From positions 2,912,001 to 2,976,000 of the forward strand of contig NC_019675.1 in the NCBI RefSeq assembly GCF_000316515.1: a stretch of 64,000 bases of DNA, read 5' to 3'. This document shows, in pieces, positions 27,658 to 38,678 of the stretch; positions within the stretch are counted from its first letter, which is position 1; every line of letters begins with the position of its first letter. A model generated the notes under the pieces. The model did no database searches, was not told where the DNA came from, and was given only the letters and a program-made list of their open reading frames with translations. The stretch is from Cyanobium gracile PCC 6307. GTDB lineage: Bacteria > Cyanobacteriota > Cyanobacteriia > PCC-6307 > Cyanobiaceae. Position numbers and translations under genes: made by a program.

Positions 27658-28026
27658 ATGCTCACCGGATCTGATCTCCTGGCCAAGGTCAAGGAACTGG
27701 GCGATGTCTCGAAATCCGATCTGGTGCGTGGTTGCGGCTACGTCAGCACCAAGAAGGACGGGTCAGAGCGTCTTAATTTCACCGCCTTTTACGAGGCCCT
27801 GCTGGAAGCCAAGGGCGTCAGCCTGGGCGAAGGCGGTGGCAAGGGTGCCTCCAAAGGCGGTCGCAAACTCAGCTATGTGGCCACCGTGCAGGGCAATGGC
27901 AATCTTCTTGTGGGCAAGGCCTACACCGCCATGCTTGATCTGCAGCCCGGCGATGAATTCGAGATCAAGCTGGGCCGCAAGCAGATTCGCCTGATTCCCG
28001 CCGGATCCACCGACGACGACGACTGA
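27658..28026 (+). CDS. Cyanobacterial AbrB-type transcriptional regulator
   Basis: cyAbrB proteins are DNA-binding regulators of carbon/nitrogen metabolism and redox genes in cyanobacteria, with the AbrB domain at the C-terminus. The 122-residue product has a conserved N-terminal region (LTGSDLLAKVKELGDVSKSD, then CGYVSTKKDGSERLNFTAFY) and, after a Gly/Lys linker, the swapped-hairpin domain YVATVQGNGNLLVGKAYTAM and LQPGDEFEIKLGRKQIRLIP. It has an acidic DDDD tail. A promoter-like pair lies immediately upstream. The gene lacks an obvious operon partner. Confidence 0.92.
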   Translation: MLTGSDLLAKVKELGDVSKSDLVRGCGYVSTKKDGSERLNFTAFYEALLEAKGVSLGEGGGKGASKGGRKLSYVATVQGNGNLLVGKAYTAMLDLQPGDEFEIKLGRKQIRLIPAGSTDDDD

Positions 28027-28027
28027 A

Positions 28028-28060
28028 CCTTCAGCCCGGCCCTGAGGGTGATGACCTTTT
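28028..28060 (+). terminator. Possible terminator after cyAbrB
   Basis: A 7-bp stem, CCTTCAG pairing with CTGAGGG (one G-U) around a seven-base loop, begins two bases after the cyAbrB stop and is followed by a short TTTT at 28057-28060. The downstream arm lies inside the end of the convergent gene. Spacing between stem and T-run is longer than in a classic intrinsic terminator. Confidence 0.3.
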
Positions 28061-28522
28061 CCTCTGGCGATCGCAGGCCACCAGGAACGCAGTCACCCGT
28101 TCGCCCCAGTTCACCACCACCAGCAGGTTGCGGGGTGAACGGGAGAAGCCTTGCTGCGACAGCACGGCGAACCGGTTGAGGTCGTCGTGGCTGACCAGGG
28201 GTAGCGTTCCCTGCACGTTCTCCCAGGCACCCAGGAAGGTCTCCCCCTCGATGGCGCGGCATCGGGCATAGGCCTCGCCCACGTCGAGCCCCTGCCGCCG
28301 CAGCCTCACGAAGGCATCCAGATCCGGCCCGAGATGCTCGATCCAGCGGCCCAGGTCCCCGACGGCCACCACCTGGCTCAGGACCGGGCCTGCGGTCCGC
28401 AGCAGCAAGGCCGTCGCCGCCAGCGACCATTCCGTTTCCTCCAGCAAGCGTTCGGCGGCCTGGCAGAGGGCCCCGTGGTGGCTCTCCAGCAGCCGTTCAT
28501 GGCGGGCCTTCAGATCATCCAT
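28031..28522 (-). CDS. Hypothetical protein, helical
   Basis: A 163-residue soluble product without recognisable domain. The N-terminal 60 residues are helical and Leu/Glu-rich (MDDLKARHERLLESHHGALC), the middle contains GRWIEHLGPDLDAFVRLRRQ and GEAYARCRAIEGETFLGAWE, and the C-terminus has FSRSPRNLLVVVNWGERVTA before a basic tail. It converges on cyAbrB with a four-base gap and lies downstream of tRNA-Thr on the same strand. Continuous frame, sensible ATG and normal composition favour a real gene. Confidence 0.6.
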   Translation of the reverse strand: MDDLKARHERLLESHHGALCQAAERLLEETEWSLAATALLLRTAGPVLSQVVAVGDLGRWIEHLGPDLDAFVRLRRQGLDVGEAYARCRAIEGETFLGAWENVQGTLPLVSHDDLNRFAVLSQQGFSRSPRNLLVVVNWGERVTAFLVACDRQRKRSSPSGPG

Positions 28523-28616
28523 GGCCGTTCAGGGCAACGCTGCAGCGGCCACAGGGACCCGGGCCCACGGAAACCTTGAGACGGCCTGCTGGCAACGGGA
28601 GAGAGGTGAGCGAAGA

Positions 28617-28688
<72 letters not shown>

Positions 28689-28740
28689 ATCGGCCAAGAA
28701 ATTAGCATTCGCCGGAACACCATCCGCTGGGCACCTCTCC

Positions 28741-28998
28741 ATGGGATCCGACCCGAACAGATCCCTGGATCCGGCGCTGCGCCAGCGCCTTCTCACGGAA
28801 GCGAGAACCCCCTGGCGGGGGCTCCGGCGGGCCCTCTGGTTCGCCCTGGTGGCGTCGGCCGGGCTGGGCCTGGCCACCATGGCCCTGCGGGCTTCCGCCG
28901 GCTCGGAGGTGGCCTCAGGGGATCTCCTGATCCAGGTCGGAGCCTTCGGCCTCTTCGGGGGGCTGCTCTGGTTCGACCGCAACCGCCTCGACGGCTGA
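28741..28998 (+). CDS. DUF3493-like small membrane protein
   Basis: An 85-residue protein with two hydrophobic segments, ALWFALVASAGLGLATMALR and LLIQVGAFGLFGGLLWFDRN, after an N-terminus RSLDPALRQRLLTEARTPWR that matches the cyanobacterial DUF3493 pattern (a conserved EARTPWRGLRR). Plant plastid relatives exist, but no function is settled. Its last 84 bases overlap the end of the membrane-protein gene on the minus strand, an unusually long convergent overlap. Confidence 0.75.
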   Translation: MGSDPNRSLDPALRQRLLTEARTPWRGLRRALWFALVASAGLGLATMALRASAGSEVASGDLLIQVGAFGLFGGLLWFDRNRLDG

Positions 28999-29694
28999 GG
29001 GTTCGACGGCTGGGGTCGGGGGCGGCGCTGGTGGCGCCTCGGGCGCCTGGGTTTCCGGTGGGTCCTCCGCTTCGCCTGGATTCGCTTCGGGCGGCATCAC
29101 CACCTCGGGTCTTTTGAGGGGCTCGGGTAGCAACAGGGGCAGGCCCAGGCAGAGGCGCTGCTGCTCCAGTTCCTCCAGGCTGAGGGGGCGGGTGGCGGCC
29201 AAGACCTCGGGGCTGCGGTTCAGCAGCCAGAGGGACTGGATCAGCTGCTGCCACTGCCACAGCATCACCACCAGCAGCAGGGCCGCCAGCAGCAGGGCCA
29301 CCAGGCGCGGGCAGGAGGCGAAGGGGGTGATGGGCGCGGCCACGGCGGCCTGGCGATCGATCCACCACAGCAGGGGCAGGGCGAGGGCGGCGCCGCCGGC
29401 GGTGGCCAGGGCCAGCCCAGGGGCCGCCTGCAGCCGGCTGAGCCGCCGCTGCAGCTCCCGGCGACCCCGCAGCGGGGTCTGCAGCAGCAGCAGCGACCAG
29501 ACGTCGGCGGGTCGGCGCGCCAGCAGCACGGCGGGGGCCAGGGCACCGATCGCCCAGCAGAGCAGCCGCTCCAGACCCGGCAGGGGGCCCGGGTCGCTGC
29601 CGGCGAGCACCAGCAGCAGCAGCAGCGCCTCAAGCGGCAGGACCCCGAGGGCGATCAGCTGGAGCCAGAGCAGCGGCTCGCTGCGGGGCGTCAC
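28915..29694 (-). CDS. Membrane protein with low-complexity acidic tail
   Basis: Matches the cyanobacterial family called low-complexity tail membrane protein. GTG at 29694, four bases after the infB stop, gives 259 residues: a start TPRSEPLLWLQLIALGVLPL, three to four further membrane segments (around ERLLCWAIGALAPAVLLARR, LALATAGGAALALPLLWW, and LVALLLAALLLVVMLWQWQQ), a conserved LNRSPEVLAATRPL motif, and a Pro/Glu/Ala-rich tail from about residue 200. Role unknown. Position after infB suggests cotranscription with rimP-nusA-ylxR-infB. The tail-coding region overlaps the convergent DUF3493-like gene by 84 bases. Confidence 0.82.
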   Translation of the reverse strand: MTPRSEPLLWLQLIALGVLPLEALLLLLVLAGSDPGPLPGLERLLCWAIGALAPAVLLARRPADVWSLLLLQTPLRGRRELQRRLSRLQAAPGLALATAGGAALALPLLWWIDRQAAVAAPITPFASCPRLVALLLAALLLVVMLWQWQQLIQSLWLLNRSPEVLAATRPLSLEELEQQRLCLGLPLLLPEPLKRPEVVMPPEANPGEAEDPPETQAPEAPPAPPPTPAVEPSAVEAVAVEPEQPPEEAEGSDLDQEIP

Positions 29695-29698
29695 GGGA

Positions 29699-32600
29699 TC
29701 AGGTGCTGAGGGTCCGGCGCTGGGTGACCAGCTTGAAGGCCTCGACCCGATCCTTGTCCTGCCAGCCGGTGAACCGGTCGCAGCCGATGCCGCACTCGAA
29801 GCCGGTGGCCACCTCCTTGACGTCGTCCTTGTTGCGCCGCAAGGAATCGAGATCGCCTTCGTAGACGAGCTCCTTGCCGCGATGGACACGGATGCGGCAG
29901 TTGCGCTGCAGCTTGCCGCTGGTGACGTAACAGCCGGCCACGGCGCTCTTGCCGATCGTGAACACGGCCCGCACCTCCGCCTCGCCCAGGCCCTCCTCCA
30001 CCATCTCCGGCTCCAGCAGGCCCTCCATGGCCATCTGGATGTCCTCGAGCAGCTTGTAGATGACGTCGTAATCGCGCACGTCCACGCCGGTGGCATCGGC
30101 GGCGCGCTTGGCACCGGAGGCCATCGAGGTGTTGAAGCCCACGATCACAGCGCCCGACGCGGCCGCCAGGTCGACGTCCGTTTCGGTGATCTCGCCCGGT
30201 GCCGAGAGCAGCACCCGCACCTGAACCTCCTCCTGGGGCAGCTGCTCGAGGGACCCGAGGATCGCCTCGACGCTGCCCTGTACATCGGCCTTGAGGATGA
30301 GGTTGAGCTCCTTGAGCTCGCCTTCGCTGGCCTGGCCCGACATCGACGCCAGGGACACCCGGCGGGAGGCCATCTGCTGGGCCAGTCGGGTGGCCCGGGC
30401 CTCGGTGGCCCGGTCGCCGACCACCGCCCGGGCGCTCTTCTCATCGGCGTAGACCTCGAACTCGTCGCCGGCGGTGGGCACCTCGCTGAAGCCCAGGGCC
30501 TCCACGGCACTCGACGGGCCGGCCTGCTTCACCCGCTTGCCGGTGTCGTCGACCATGGCCCGCACCTTGCCGAGGATCGGTCCGGCCGCCAGAACGTCGC
30601 CGGCCTTGAGGGTGCCGTTCTGGATCAGCAGGGTGGCCACCGGACCCTTGGCCTTGTCGAGGTGGGCCTCGATCACCGTGCCCCGGGCCATCCGGTCGGG
30701 GTTGGCCTGCAGGTCCTCCACTTCGGTGACCAGCAGGATCATCTCCAGCAGCTTGTCGATGTTCTCCCCTTTGATGGCGCTGACGGGGACCATGACGGTG
30801 TTGCCGCCCCAGTCCTCGGCCACCAGGTCGAGGCCGGAGAGTTCCTGCTTGACCCGGTCGGGCTGGGCCCCTTCCTTGTCGATCTTGTTGATCGCCACCA
30901 CGATCGGCACCTCGGCGGCGCGGGCGTGGCTGATCGCCTCCAGGGTCTGGGGGCGGACGCCGTCGTCGGCGGCCACCACCAGCACCGCCACGTCGGTGAC
31001 CTTGGTGCCGCGGGCCCGCATGGCGGTGAACGCCTCGTGGCCCGGGGTGTCGAGGAAGGTGATCTTGCGGTGCTCCTCGCCATGGGGCACATCCACTTGG
31101 TACGCGCCGATGTGCTGGGTGATGCCGCCGGCTTCTCCGGCCGCCACGCGGGTCTTGCGAATGGCGTCGAGCAGGCTTGTCTTGCCGTGGTCGACGTGGC
31201 CCATCACGGTCACCACGGGCGGACGCCTGATCAGGTGTGCCATGTCGCTCTCCTCGATCATCTCCACGGTTTTCTTGGCCGCGGCCTCGATGTCGTCCTG
31301 GAGCACGGGTACGCCGAATTCCTCGGACACCGTCTCGATCGTGTGGAGGTCGAGGGTCTGGGTGACGGTGGCGATGATTCCCTTGAAGAACAGGGATTTG
31401 ATGATCTCGGAGCTCTCCACCCCGAGGCGGTCGGCCAGTTCCTGCACCGTGAGGTTGCCCTCAGGCACGATCAGCATCTCGGGACGCAGGGCCTTGGCTT
31501 CGCGGGAGGCCCGCAGCTCCATGGCACGGCGCCGCTGACGCTGGCGGGTGGTCTCCTTCTTGCGCTTGCGCACCGCAACGGTGGGCTTGGCCTGGGCGCC
31601 GGCGGGGGTGCGGGGCTTGGCCGGCCGCGCCAGGCTGGCCTGTAGCACCAAGGCTTCCTGCTCGCCGGCATAGCCACCGGTCTCGGCGGTGAGGGCATCA
31701 TCGTTTTCGCCGATGATGTGGACCTTCTGGCGCTGCTTCTGGGGCGTGCGGCTGCGCAGGGCCTCCAGCTTGGCGCTGTCGTCCCAGTCGGGACGCCGGG
31801 CGCCGGGGGCGCGGGCGCCGGCCGGGGTGGGCGGGCCAAAGCCGGGGCGGCGGGGCGCCGCCTGAGGGGTGGCGGTGGGGCGCGTCACGCCCTCCTTCTC
31901 ACCAACGGCCTCAGTGCCGCCCTCGCTGTGGTCGGGTCGCCTCGGCGGCGGGGCGCCGGGACAGCCGGTGGGCTTCTGTAGCTGTATCAGCTCTCCGGGG
32001 GCCATCGATCTTGCGCATCCTCTCGGGGATGCCCGGGCGGCCGGGGGCACGTCGGACGGCCCGCCGACGAAGGTGCCGGGGCCGGCCGAGTCGCGGCGGA
32101 TCGGCTTGCCGACCAGTTCGAGCGGGGTGGGGCCGGGCCGTCCCGGGGCCGAGCCGGTCCTGGCGCCGGCGCTGCCGGGACGGATCGGTGCCGGGGCGCC
32201 GGGACGCTGGGGTCGGGCCGAGGGAGGGGCGGGCCGGCTGCTGGTGGGGCCGCTCTGGCCGGGCTGGGGACGGCCGACGAGCTGGGGCCGGGTGGCGGGC
32301 GGCCGGGTGGGTGTGCCGGCCTGGGCAGGCCGTCCCGGAGCAGGGGCCGGCGGCCGCTGGGGCGAGCCGACCCGGACCGGGGGCTGGGAGGCACGGTTCA
32401 CCGGGGCCGGACCGGTGGGCTTCGGTGCCGCCAGGGGTTTGGTCGGCGGGGCTGCGGCGGCCGGCCGGGCAGGGGCAGCGGGCGCAGGACGGGCTGGGGC
32501 GCCGGGGGCGGCCGGCTTCGCCGTGGGGGCGGCGGCTGGTGCGGCGGTGGCGGCGGGTTTGCCCATGATCGTGGGCGGCTGGCCGGCCGGTTTGCCGGCC

Positions 32601-33073
32601 TCGACAGGGCGGGGGCGCGCCGGCACCGGGGCCCCGGCTGGCCTGGGCCGTGCTGCCGGGGGCTCGGGCCGGGCCGGAGCCTGGGCCGATGCTGCCGCGA
32701 CGGGGCGGGGCGCGGGGGGACGGCTGGCGGGGGGAGCCGGTGGAGCGGCTGCGGCCGGAGCGACCGGCGCCGCGCCGCTGCGGGGGATGCTCACCGGAGC
32801 CGGAGCGGCCTTCTTGACGGCCAGGATCGCCTTGGCAGGGGGCGCCGGCGGCGCCGGTTCGGGCCGGGTGGGCGATCCGGGGCGTGCGGGTGTTGGGCTG
32901 GCGACGTTCACGCCAATCAGGGAACGGATCCGGGAGGCCTCGTCATCACTGATGGAGCTGCTGTGGCTCTTGGCCGCAATGGAGAGCTTCTCGGCGGCAT
33001 CGAGCACGTCCTTGTTGTCCAGGCCCAGGTCCTTTGACAGCTCGTAGATTCTCACTTTGCCGCTGCTGGTCAT
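29699..33073 (-). CDS. infB: Translation initiation factor IF-2
   Basis: GTPase that brings fMet-tRNA to the 30S subunit and promotes subunit joining. It has 1124 residues. The N-terminal IF2N domain ([20 protein letters not shown]) is followed by about 330 residues of Pro/Ala/Gly/Arg-rich linker, a basic [19 protein letters not shown] segment, a second IF2N unit ([19 protein letters not shown]), the G domain with [11 protein letters not shown] (about 627), DTPGHEAF and NKID, and the C-terminal beta-barrels ending [21 protein letters not shown] patch of the linker near bases 32005-32055 seems read in the wrong frame (see findings). The start overlaps ylxR by four bases. Confidence 0.96.
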   Translation of the reverse strand: MTSSGKVRIYELSKDLGLDNKDVLDAAEKLSIAAKSHSSSISDDEASRIRSLIGVNVASPTPARPGSPTRPEPAPPAPPAKAILAVKKAAPAPVSIPRSGAAPVAPAAAAPPAPPASRPPAPRPVAAASAQAPARPEPPAARPRPAGAPVPARPRPVEAGKPAGQPPTIMGKPAATAAPAAAPTAKPAAPGAPARPAPAAPARPAAAAPPTKPLAAPKPTGPAPVNRASQPPVRVGSPQRPPAPAPGRPAQAGTPTRPPATRPQLVGRPQPGQSGPTSSRPAPPSARPQRPGAPAPIRPGSAGARTGSAPGRPGPTPLELVGKPIRRDSAGPGTFVGGPSDVPPAARASPRGCARSMAPGELIQLQKPTGCPGAPPPRRPDHSEGGTEAVGEKEGVTRPTATPQAAPRRPGFGPPTPAGARAPGARRPDWDDSAKLEALRSRTPQKQRQKVHIIGENDDALTAETGGYAGEQEALVLQASLARPAKPRTPAGAQAKPTVAVRKRKKETTRQRQRRRAMELRASREAKALRPEMLIVPEGNLTVQELADRLGVESSEIIKSLFFKGIIATVTQTLDLHTIETVSEEFGVPVLQDDIEAAAKKTVEMIEESDMAHLIRRPPVVTVMGHVDHGKTSLLDAIRKTRVAAGEAGGITQHIGAYQVDVPHGEEHRKITFLDTPGHEAFTAMRARGTKVTDVAVLVVAADDGVRPQTLEAISHARAAEVPIVVAINKIDKEGAQPDRVKQELSGLDLVAEDWGGNTVMVPVSAIKGENIDKLLEMILLVTEVEDLQANPDRMARGTVIEAHLDKAKGPVATLLIQNGTLKAGDVLAAGPILGKVRAMVDDTGKRVKQAGPSSAVEALGFSEVPTAGDEFEVYADEKSARAVVGDRATEARATRLAQQMASRRVSLASMSGQASEGELKELNLILKADVQGSVEAILGSLEQLPQEEVQVRVLLSAPGEITETDVDLAAASGAVIVGFNTSMASGAKRAADATGVDVRDYDVIYKLLEDIQMAMEGLLEPEMVEEGLGEAEVRAVFTIGKSAVAGCYVTSGKLQRNCRIRVHRGKELVYEGDLDSLRRNKDDVKEVATGFECGIGCDRFTGWQDKDRVEAFKLVTQRRTLST

Positions 33074-33426
33074 TCAGAAAGGTCTCCGTACGGTGGGGCC
33101 GAAAGGGCCCCGGGGCCGCACGCACGTGGCGACCATGGTTCATCTTGCCTCAGAGGTCGCGGGGCCGATCGCTCGAGACGTGCCTCGAGGATGGCGAGGA
33201 TGGTTTCGCTGACGGCGCAGCGCAGGCCGCGCTGGAGGCGGCGGCGACGGCGGGCCTCCTCCAGGCAGCTCGGTTGCGGGCACAGATAGGCCGATCGGCC
33301 CATGCCCCCATCCAGGCTCACCGTCCCGTCGGACTGGCGCACCACACGCCAGAGCTGGGTCCGGTCGCACAGGCGGCGACAGGAGACGCAGCGCCGAAGC
33401 ACCGGCCGCCCGGCGGGCGACGTCAC
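33070..33426 (-). CDS. ylxR: YlxR-family protein
   Basis: Small RNA-binding protein of the YlxR/DUF448 family, nearly always encoded between nusA and infB. The 118 residues start at GTG 33426 and contain the hallmark [20 protein letters not shown] (two cysteines and a basic helix), then [20 protein letters not shown] with two more cysteines. The last 30 residues are weakly conserved. It overlaps nusA by GTGA and infB by ATGA, indicating translational coupling. The exact role is unclear; a Bacillus relative affects transcription. Confidence 0.93.
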   Translation of the reverse strand: MTSPAGRPVLRRCVSCRRLCDRTQLWRVVRQSDGTVSLDGGMGRSAYLCPQPSCLEEARRRRRLQRGLRCAVSETILAILEARLERSAPRPLRQDEPWSPRACGPGALSAPPYGDLSE

Positions 33427-34856
33427 CGGACGTCCTCACCAGCGGTCTCTTCTGGGGCCTCCTCGAGCGGGGGCTCCAGCGGATCGTCGGCTTCGGCTTC
33501 CACTTCGGATGGGCCGACCTCCCCACCGTCCTCCTCGCCATCCCCTTCCCCATCGATCTCCTCGTCCTCCGGCAGGGGGTAGAGCTCCCGCAGACGGGCG
33601 TCCTCCTCGGCGCGGGTGGCCTGTTCGGCCTGCAGCCGGGCCTCGGCCTCGGCCTGCAGGGCCTCCTCCTCCTGGCGCTGGGCGATCAGGGTTGCCACCT
33701 TCTCGTCCTCGCTGACCTGGTCGTAGTCCTGGGCATCCTTGATGTCGATCTTCCAGCCGGTGAGGCGGGCCGCCAGGCGGACGTTCTGGCCCTCCCGGCC
33801 GATGGCCAGGCTCAGCTGGTCGTGGGGCACGAGCACGTGGGCGTGGTGACCTTCGGGGTCCACCAGGCGGACCATCTCCACCCGCGCCGGACTGAGGGAG
33901 TTGGCCAGGTACTGGGCTGGGTCCGGAGACCAGCGGATCACGTCGATCTTCTCGCCCCGCAGTTCATTCACCACCTGCTGGATGCGGGAGCCGCGGGCAC
34001 CGATGCAGGCCCCCACCGGATCCACTTCCCGCTCCACACTGTCGACCGCCACCTTGGTGCGGGGGCCGACGGCGCGGGAGGGGGGATTGGCCTCGCGGGC
34101 CACAGCGACGATCCGCACCGAACCCTCCTGGATTTCGGGCACCTCGTTTTCGAACAGGTAGACCACCAGGCCCGCATTGGCCCGGGAGACGAACAGCTGG
34201 GGGCCGCGCCTGGGCACCTCGCTGACCTCCTTGAGGAACACCTTGAAGGTGGCGTTGGCGCGGTAGTTGTCGTTGGGCAGCTGGTCGCGGCGGGGCAGTT
34301 CCGCCTCCACCTCGGGCCGGCCCAGGCCACTGCTGACGGCCATGATCACGCTCTGGCGCTCGAAGCGGATCACCCGGGCGGTGAGCACGGGATCCTCCAG
34401 GTCGGCGAATTCCTCCTGGATCATGCGGCGCTGCTGGTCGCGCAGTTTCTGGGCCAGCACCTGCTTGGTGGTGGCGGCGGCCATGCGGCCGAAATCATCT
34501 TTCTCCGGTGTCACGTCCAGCACCACCGTGTCGCCGATCTGGGCGTCTTCCGCCACCTGGCGCACCTCCTCGATGGCGATCTGGTGGTCGTCGCTCTCCA
34601 CCTCCTCGACGATGATCTTGCTGGCCAGCACCCGATAGCCCTCTTCCTCGAGATCGAGCGCCACGTCGAAGTTGCTGAAGTAGTCCTCCTCGAAGGGGTC
34701 CTCGCTGATGCCCAGGTAGAGGGTGCGGCGGTAACGCTCGTAGCCCTTCAGCAGGGCCTCCCGCAGGGCCGCCTCCACCACCTGGGGAGCCAGCTTCTTC
34801 TCGTCGCTGATGTCCTCGATCAGGTTGTTGAGACCGGGGAGAAGAACCAGGGCCAT
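33423..34856 (-). CDS. nusA: Transcription termination/antitermination factor NusA
   Basis: RNA polymerase-associated factor for pausing, termination and antitermination. The 477 residues begin LVLLPGLNNLIEDISDEKKL (N-terminal polymerase-binding domain). An S1 domain follows (about 135-200), then two KH domains with VGACIGARGSRIQQVVNELR (about 275) and the second with SLAIGREGQNVRLAARLTGW (about 350), and a long acidic C-terminal tail (Glu/Asp-rich from about 395) in place of the AR repeats of enterobacterial NusA. It lies between rimP (51 bases upstream) and ylxR. Confidence 0.96.
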   Translation of the reverse strand: MALVLLPGLNNLIEDISDEKKLAPQVVEAALREALLKGYERYRRTLYLGISEDPFEEDYFSNFDVALDLEEEGYRVLASKIIVEEVESDDHQIAIEEVRQVAEDAQIGDTVVLDVTPEKDDFGRMAAATTKQVLAQKLRDQQRRMIQEEFADLEDPVLTARVIRFERQSVIMAVSSGLGRPEVEAELPRRDQLPNDNYRANATFKVFLKEVSEVPRRGPQLFVSRANAGLVVYLFENEVPEIQEGSVRIVAVAREANPPSRAVGPRTKVAVDSVEREVDPVGACIGARGSRIQQVVNELRGEKIDVIRWSPDPAQYLANSLSPARVEMVRLVDPEGHHAHVLVPHDQLSLAIGREGQNVRLAARLTGWKIDIKDAQDYDQVSEDEKVATLIAQRQEEEALQAEAEARLQAEQATRAEEDARLRELYPLPEDEEIDGEGDGEEDGGEVGPSEVEAEADDPLEPPLEEAPEETAGEDVR

Positions 34857-34907
34857 GGACTCGGGGGCGTGGGGGCAGGAAGGGAACGGGGGGTGAACCT
34901 GAGCGGT

Positions 34908-35381
34908 TCAGGAATCGGGAGGCGCCTGGGTGAGCCGCACCCGCAGCACGTCGTCGCGGGGGATGCGCAGGATGCGGCCGCGCTCGTTGAGCTGCACCAC
35001 CTGGTCATCGCGGCCGAGCAGGAGGCCCGTTCGCCGCACTTCCGCACCGTCGGCGTCCCGGCGGAGCACTTCCACCGGAAAGCCCCGGAAGCTGACGAAA
35101 TCCCGGTCGGAGTGGAGATCCTCCCCGATGCCGGGGCTGCTGACCTCCAGGACGTAGGCCATGGTCAGCAGGCCGGAGGCCTCGATGGCCTCGGCGAGGG
35201 GACCGCTCACGGCGGCACACTCATCGAGATTCACATCGGTGCCGTCGGCCCTCTGCACCCGCACGACGACCGTCAGGGGGATGCGGTGGGCCAGCACCTC
35301 AACCGACTGCACCTCAAGGTGCGCCGCGACGACCACCGGCCGCGCCAGCGTCTCCAGGTCGTCAGTGAGGGGATGGGGCAA
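34908..35381 (-). CDS. rimP: Ribosome maturation factor RimP
   Basis: 30S subunit assembly factor. From TTG at 35381 the product is 157 residues: LPHPLTDDLETLARPVVVAA, the family's VLEVSSPGIGEDLHSDRDF motif (about residue 90) and a C-terminal SH3-like domain (RRTGLLLGRDDQVVQLNERG). The open frame upstream of the TTG has no homology and reads low-quality sequence. First gene of the rimP-nusA-ylxR-infB operon, the normal bacterial order. Confidence 0.91.
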   Translation of the reverse strand: MPHPLTDDLETLARPVVVAAHLEVQSVEVLAHRIPLTVVVRVQRADGTDVNLDECAAVSGPLAEAIEASGLLTMAYVLEVSSPGIGEDLHSDRDFVSFRGFPVEVLRRDADGAEVRRTGLLLGRDDQVVQLNERGRILRIPRDDVLRVRLTQAPPDS

Positions 35382-35522
35382 GGACGGGCGGCGTGGGGAG
35401 AGGACTCCCGCTGGCGGGATGGTCCGCCGCGCGCTGCAGTGTTCACTGCCCCCAATCGCAAGGCTTCCTCCCGTCAGGGAGAAGGCCATGCGGAACAAGG
35501 GTGAGGCCCGGCGGGCACGAAT

Positions 35523-35807
35523 TCACCCTAGAGGATTGGCCTCCGGCGGCCTGGGCATCTCCAGGATCGGCGCCTCCGCGTAGTAGTCGTTGGCAGTGAC
35601 CTCACCCCGCAGGCTGAGGTCCTGGTTGAGGCACTGGCCGCACTGCTCCGGTGTACGCAGGTACTGACACACCCGGGCCCAGAGCTTGGCGCGGCTGCCC
35701 GGAGCCCCCTGGCTGAAGTGGACCAGGTCGTTGCCTCCGGCCATCCCCTGGATCTCCACCTTGCAGAGGTTGCAGCGCTGCCGCGTGCCGGGGGGGATCG
35801 GGGCCAT
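35523..35807 (-). CDS. Small cysteine-pair protein, unknown
   Basis: A 94-residue product (ATG 35807) with two CxxC pairs, RCNLCKVEIQG (about residue 12) and EQCGQCLNQDLS (about 58), that could bind zinc or an Fe-S cluster, with VHFSQGAPGSRAKLWARVCQ between them. The C-terminus reads DYYAEAPILEMP. From memory, similar proteins occur in other picocyanobacteria, but I know no function. A TTG at 35831 would add eight residues. It lies upstream of rimP on the same strand with 141 bases between. Confidence 0.68.
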   Translation of the reverse strand: MAPIPPGTRQRCNLCKVEIQGMAGGNDLVHFSQGAPGSRAKLWARVCQYLRTPEQCGQCLNQDLSLRGEVTANDYYAEAPILEMPRPPEANPLG

Positions 35808-35887
35808 GGCCTCGGGGAGGACTGGGGGCAAAGTTAAGCCGATTCAGGTCGAGCGGTCCCGCTCCAGGCCGGCGGGAGCCGTCTCCG

Positions 35888-37833
<1,946 letters not shown>

Positions 37834-37893
37834 GGCCCCAGGGGGCTGGGACGGTCCTCCTTGCTACGGTCTGCGCCATTCCGGCAGGCCCCG

Positions 37894-38607
37894 ATGTCCG
37901 ATCTCCAGGACCGCATGAAGGAGGCCGTGGCCACGGCGGCGGTGGACCAGATCCGTGACGGCATGGTGGTGGGGCTGGGCTCGGGCTCCACGGCGGCGCT
38001 GATGATCCGGGCCCTCGGCCGCAAGCTCCATCAGGGTGAGCTCAGCGGCATCGTCGGGGTGACCACCTCCTTCCAGGGGGAGGTGCTGGCCGCCGAGCTG
38101 GGCATTCCCCTCCAGGCGCTGAACGCCGTGCAGCGCATCGACCTGGCCATCGATGGCGCCGATGAGGTGGATCCCGCCTTCCAGCTGATCAAGGGGGGCG
38201 GGGCCTGCCACGTGCAGGAGAAGCTGGTGGCCCGCCGGGCCGACCGCTTCGTGGTGGTGGTGGATGCCACCAAGCTGGTGGAACGCCTCAACCTGGGCTT
38301 CCTGCTGCCGGTGGAGGTGCTGCCAGGGGCCTGGCGCCAGGTTCGCGATGAACTCACGGCCATGGGCAGCCGCGTCGAGTTGCGCATGGCCGTGCGCAAG
38401 GCCGGTCCGGTCGTCACCGACCAGGGCAACCTGGTGCTGGACGTGGCCTTCGACGGGGGCATCGGCGACCCCGCCGCCCTGGAGGCGACGATCAACAACA
38501 TTCCCGGTGTGCTCGAGAACGGTCTGTTCGTGAACCTCGCCGATCAGGTGCTGGTGGGTGAGGTCGTGGACGGTGAGGCCGGGGTGCGCGACCTCGCGAG
38601 GCGCTGA
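37894..38607 (+). CDS. rpiA: Ribose-5-phosphate isomerase A
   Basis: Interconverts ribose-5-phosphate and ribulose-5-phosphate in the Calvin cycle and pentose phosphate pathway. From ATG 37894 the protein is 237 residues with the conserved [58 protein letters not shown] (catalytic Asp/Glu), the [12 protein letters not shown] loop and, late, [19 protein letters not shown] in frame at 37861 would add 11 residues without homology. It follows the protease gene by 60 bases. Confidence 0.96.
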   Translation: MSDLQDRMKEAVATAAVDQIRDGMVVGLGSGSTAALMIRALGRKLHQGELSGIVGVTTSFQGEVLAAELGIPLQALNAVQRIDLAIDGADEVDPAFQLIKGGGACHVQEKLVARRADRFVVVVDATKLVERLNLGFLLPVEVLPGAWRQVRDELTAMGSRVELRMAVRKAGPVVTDQGNLVLDVAFDGGIGDPAALEATINNIPGVLENGLFVNLADQVLVGEVVDGEAGVRDLARR

Positions 38608-38678
38608 GCCGCTCCTCCGCTGGGCTACCCGGCGCGTGGCCACCAGAATGGAGGGATCCTCTGTGGGCCGGGCGAACG

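Noticed and set aside
29114-31645. An 843-codon frame opposite infB
   Set aside because: Antisense shadow of IF-2, low-complexity and without recognisable motifs.
31860-32900. Pro/Ala repeats in infB as a mobile or repeat element
   Set aside because: The disordered, compositionally biased linker is normal for cyanobacterial IF-2 and has no fixed repeat unit.
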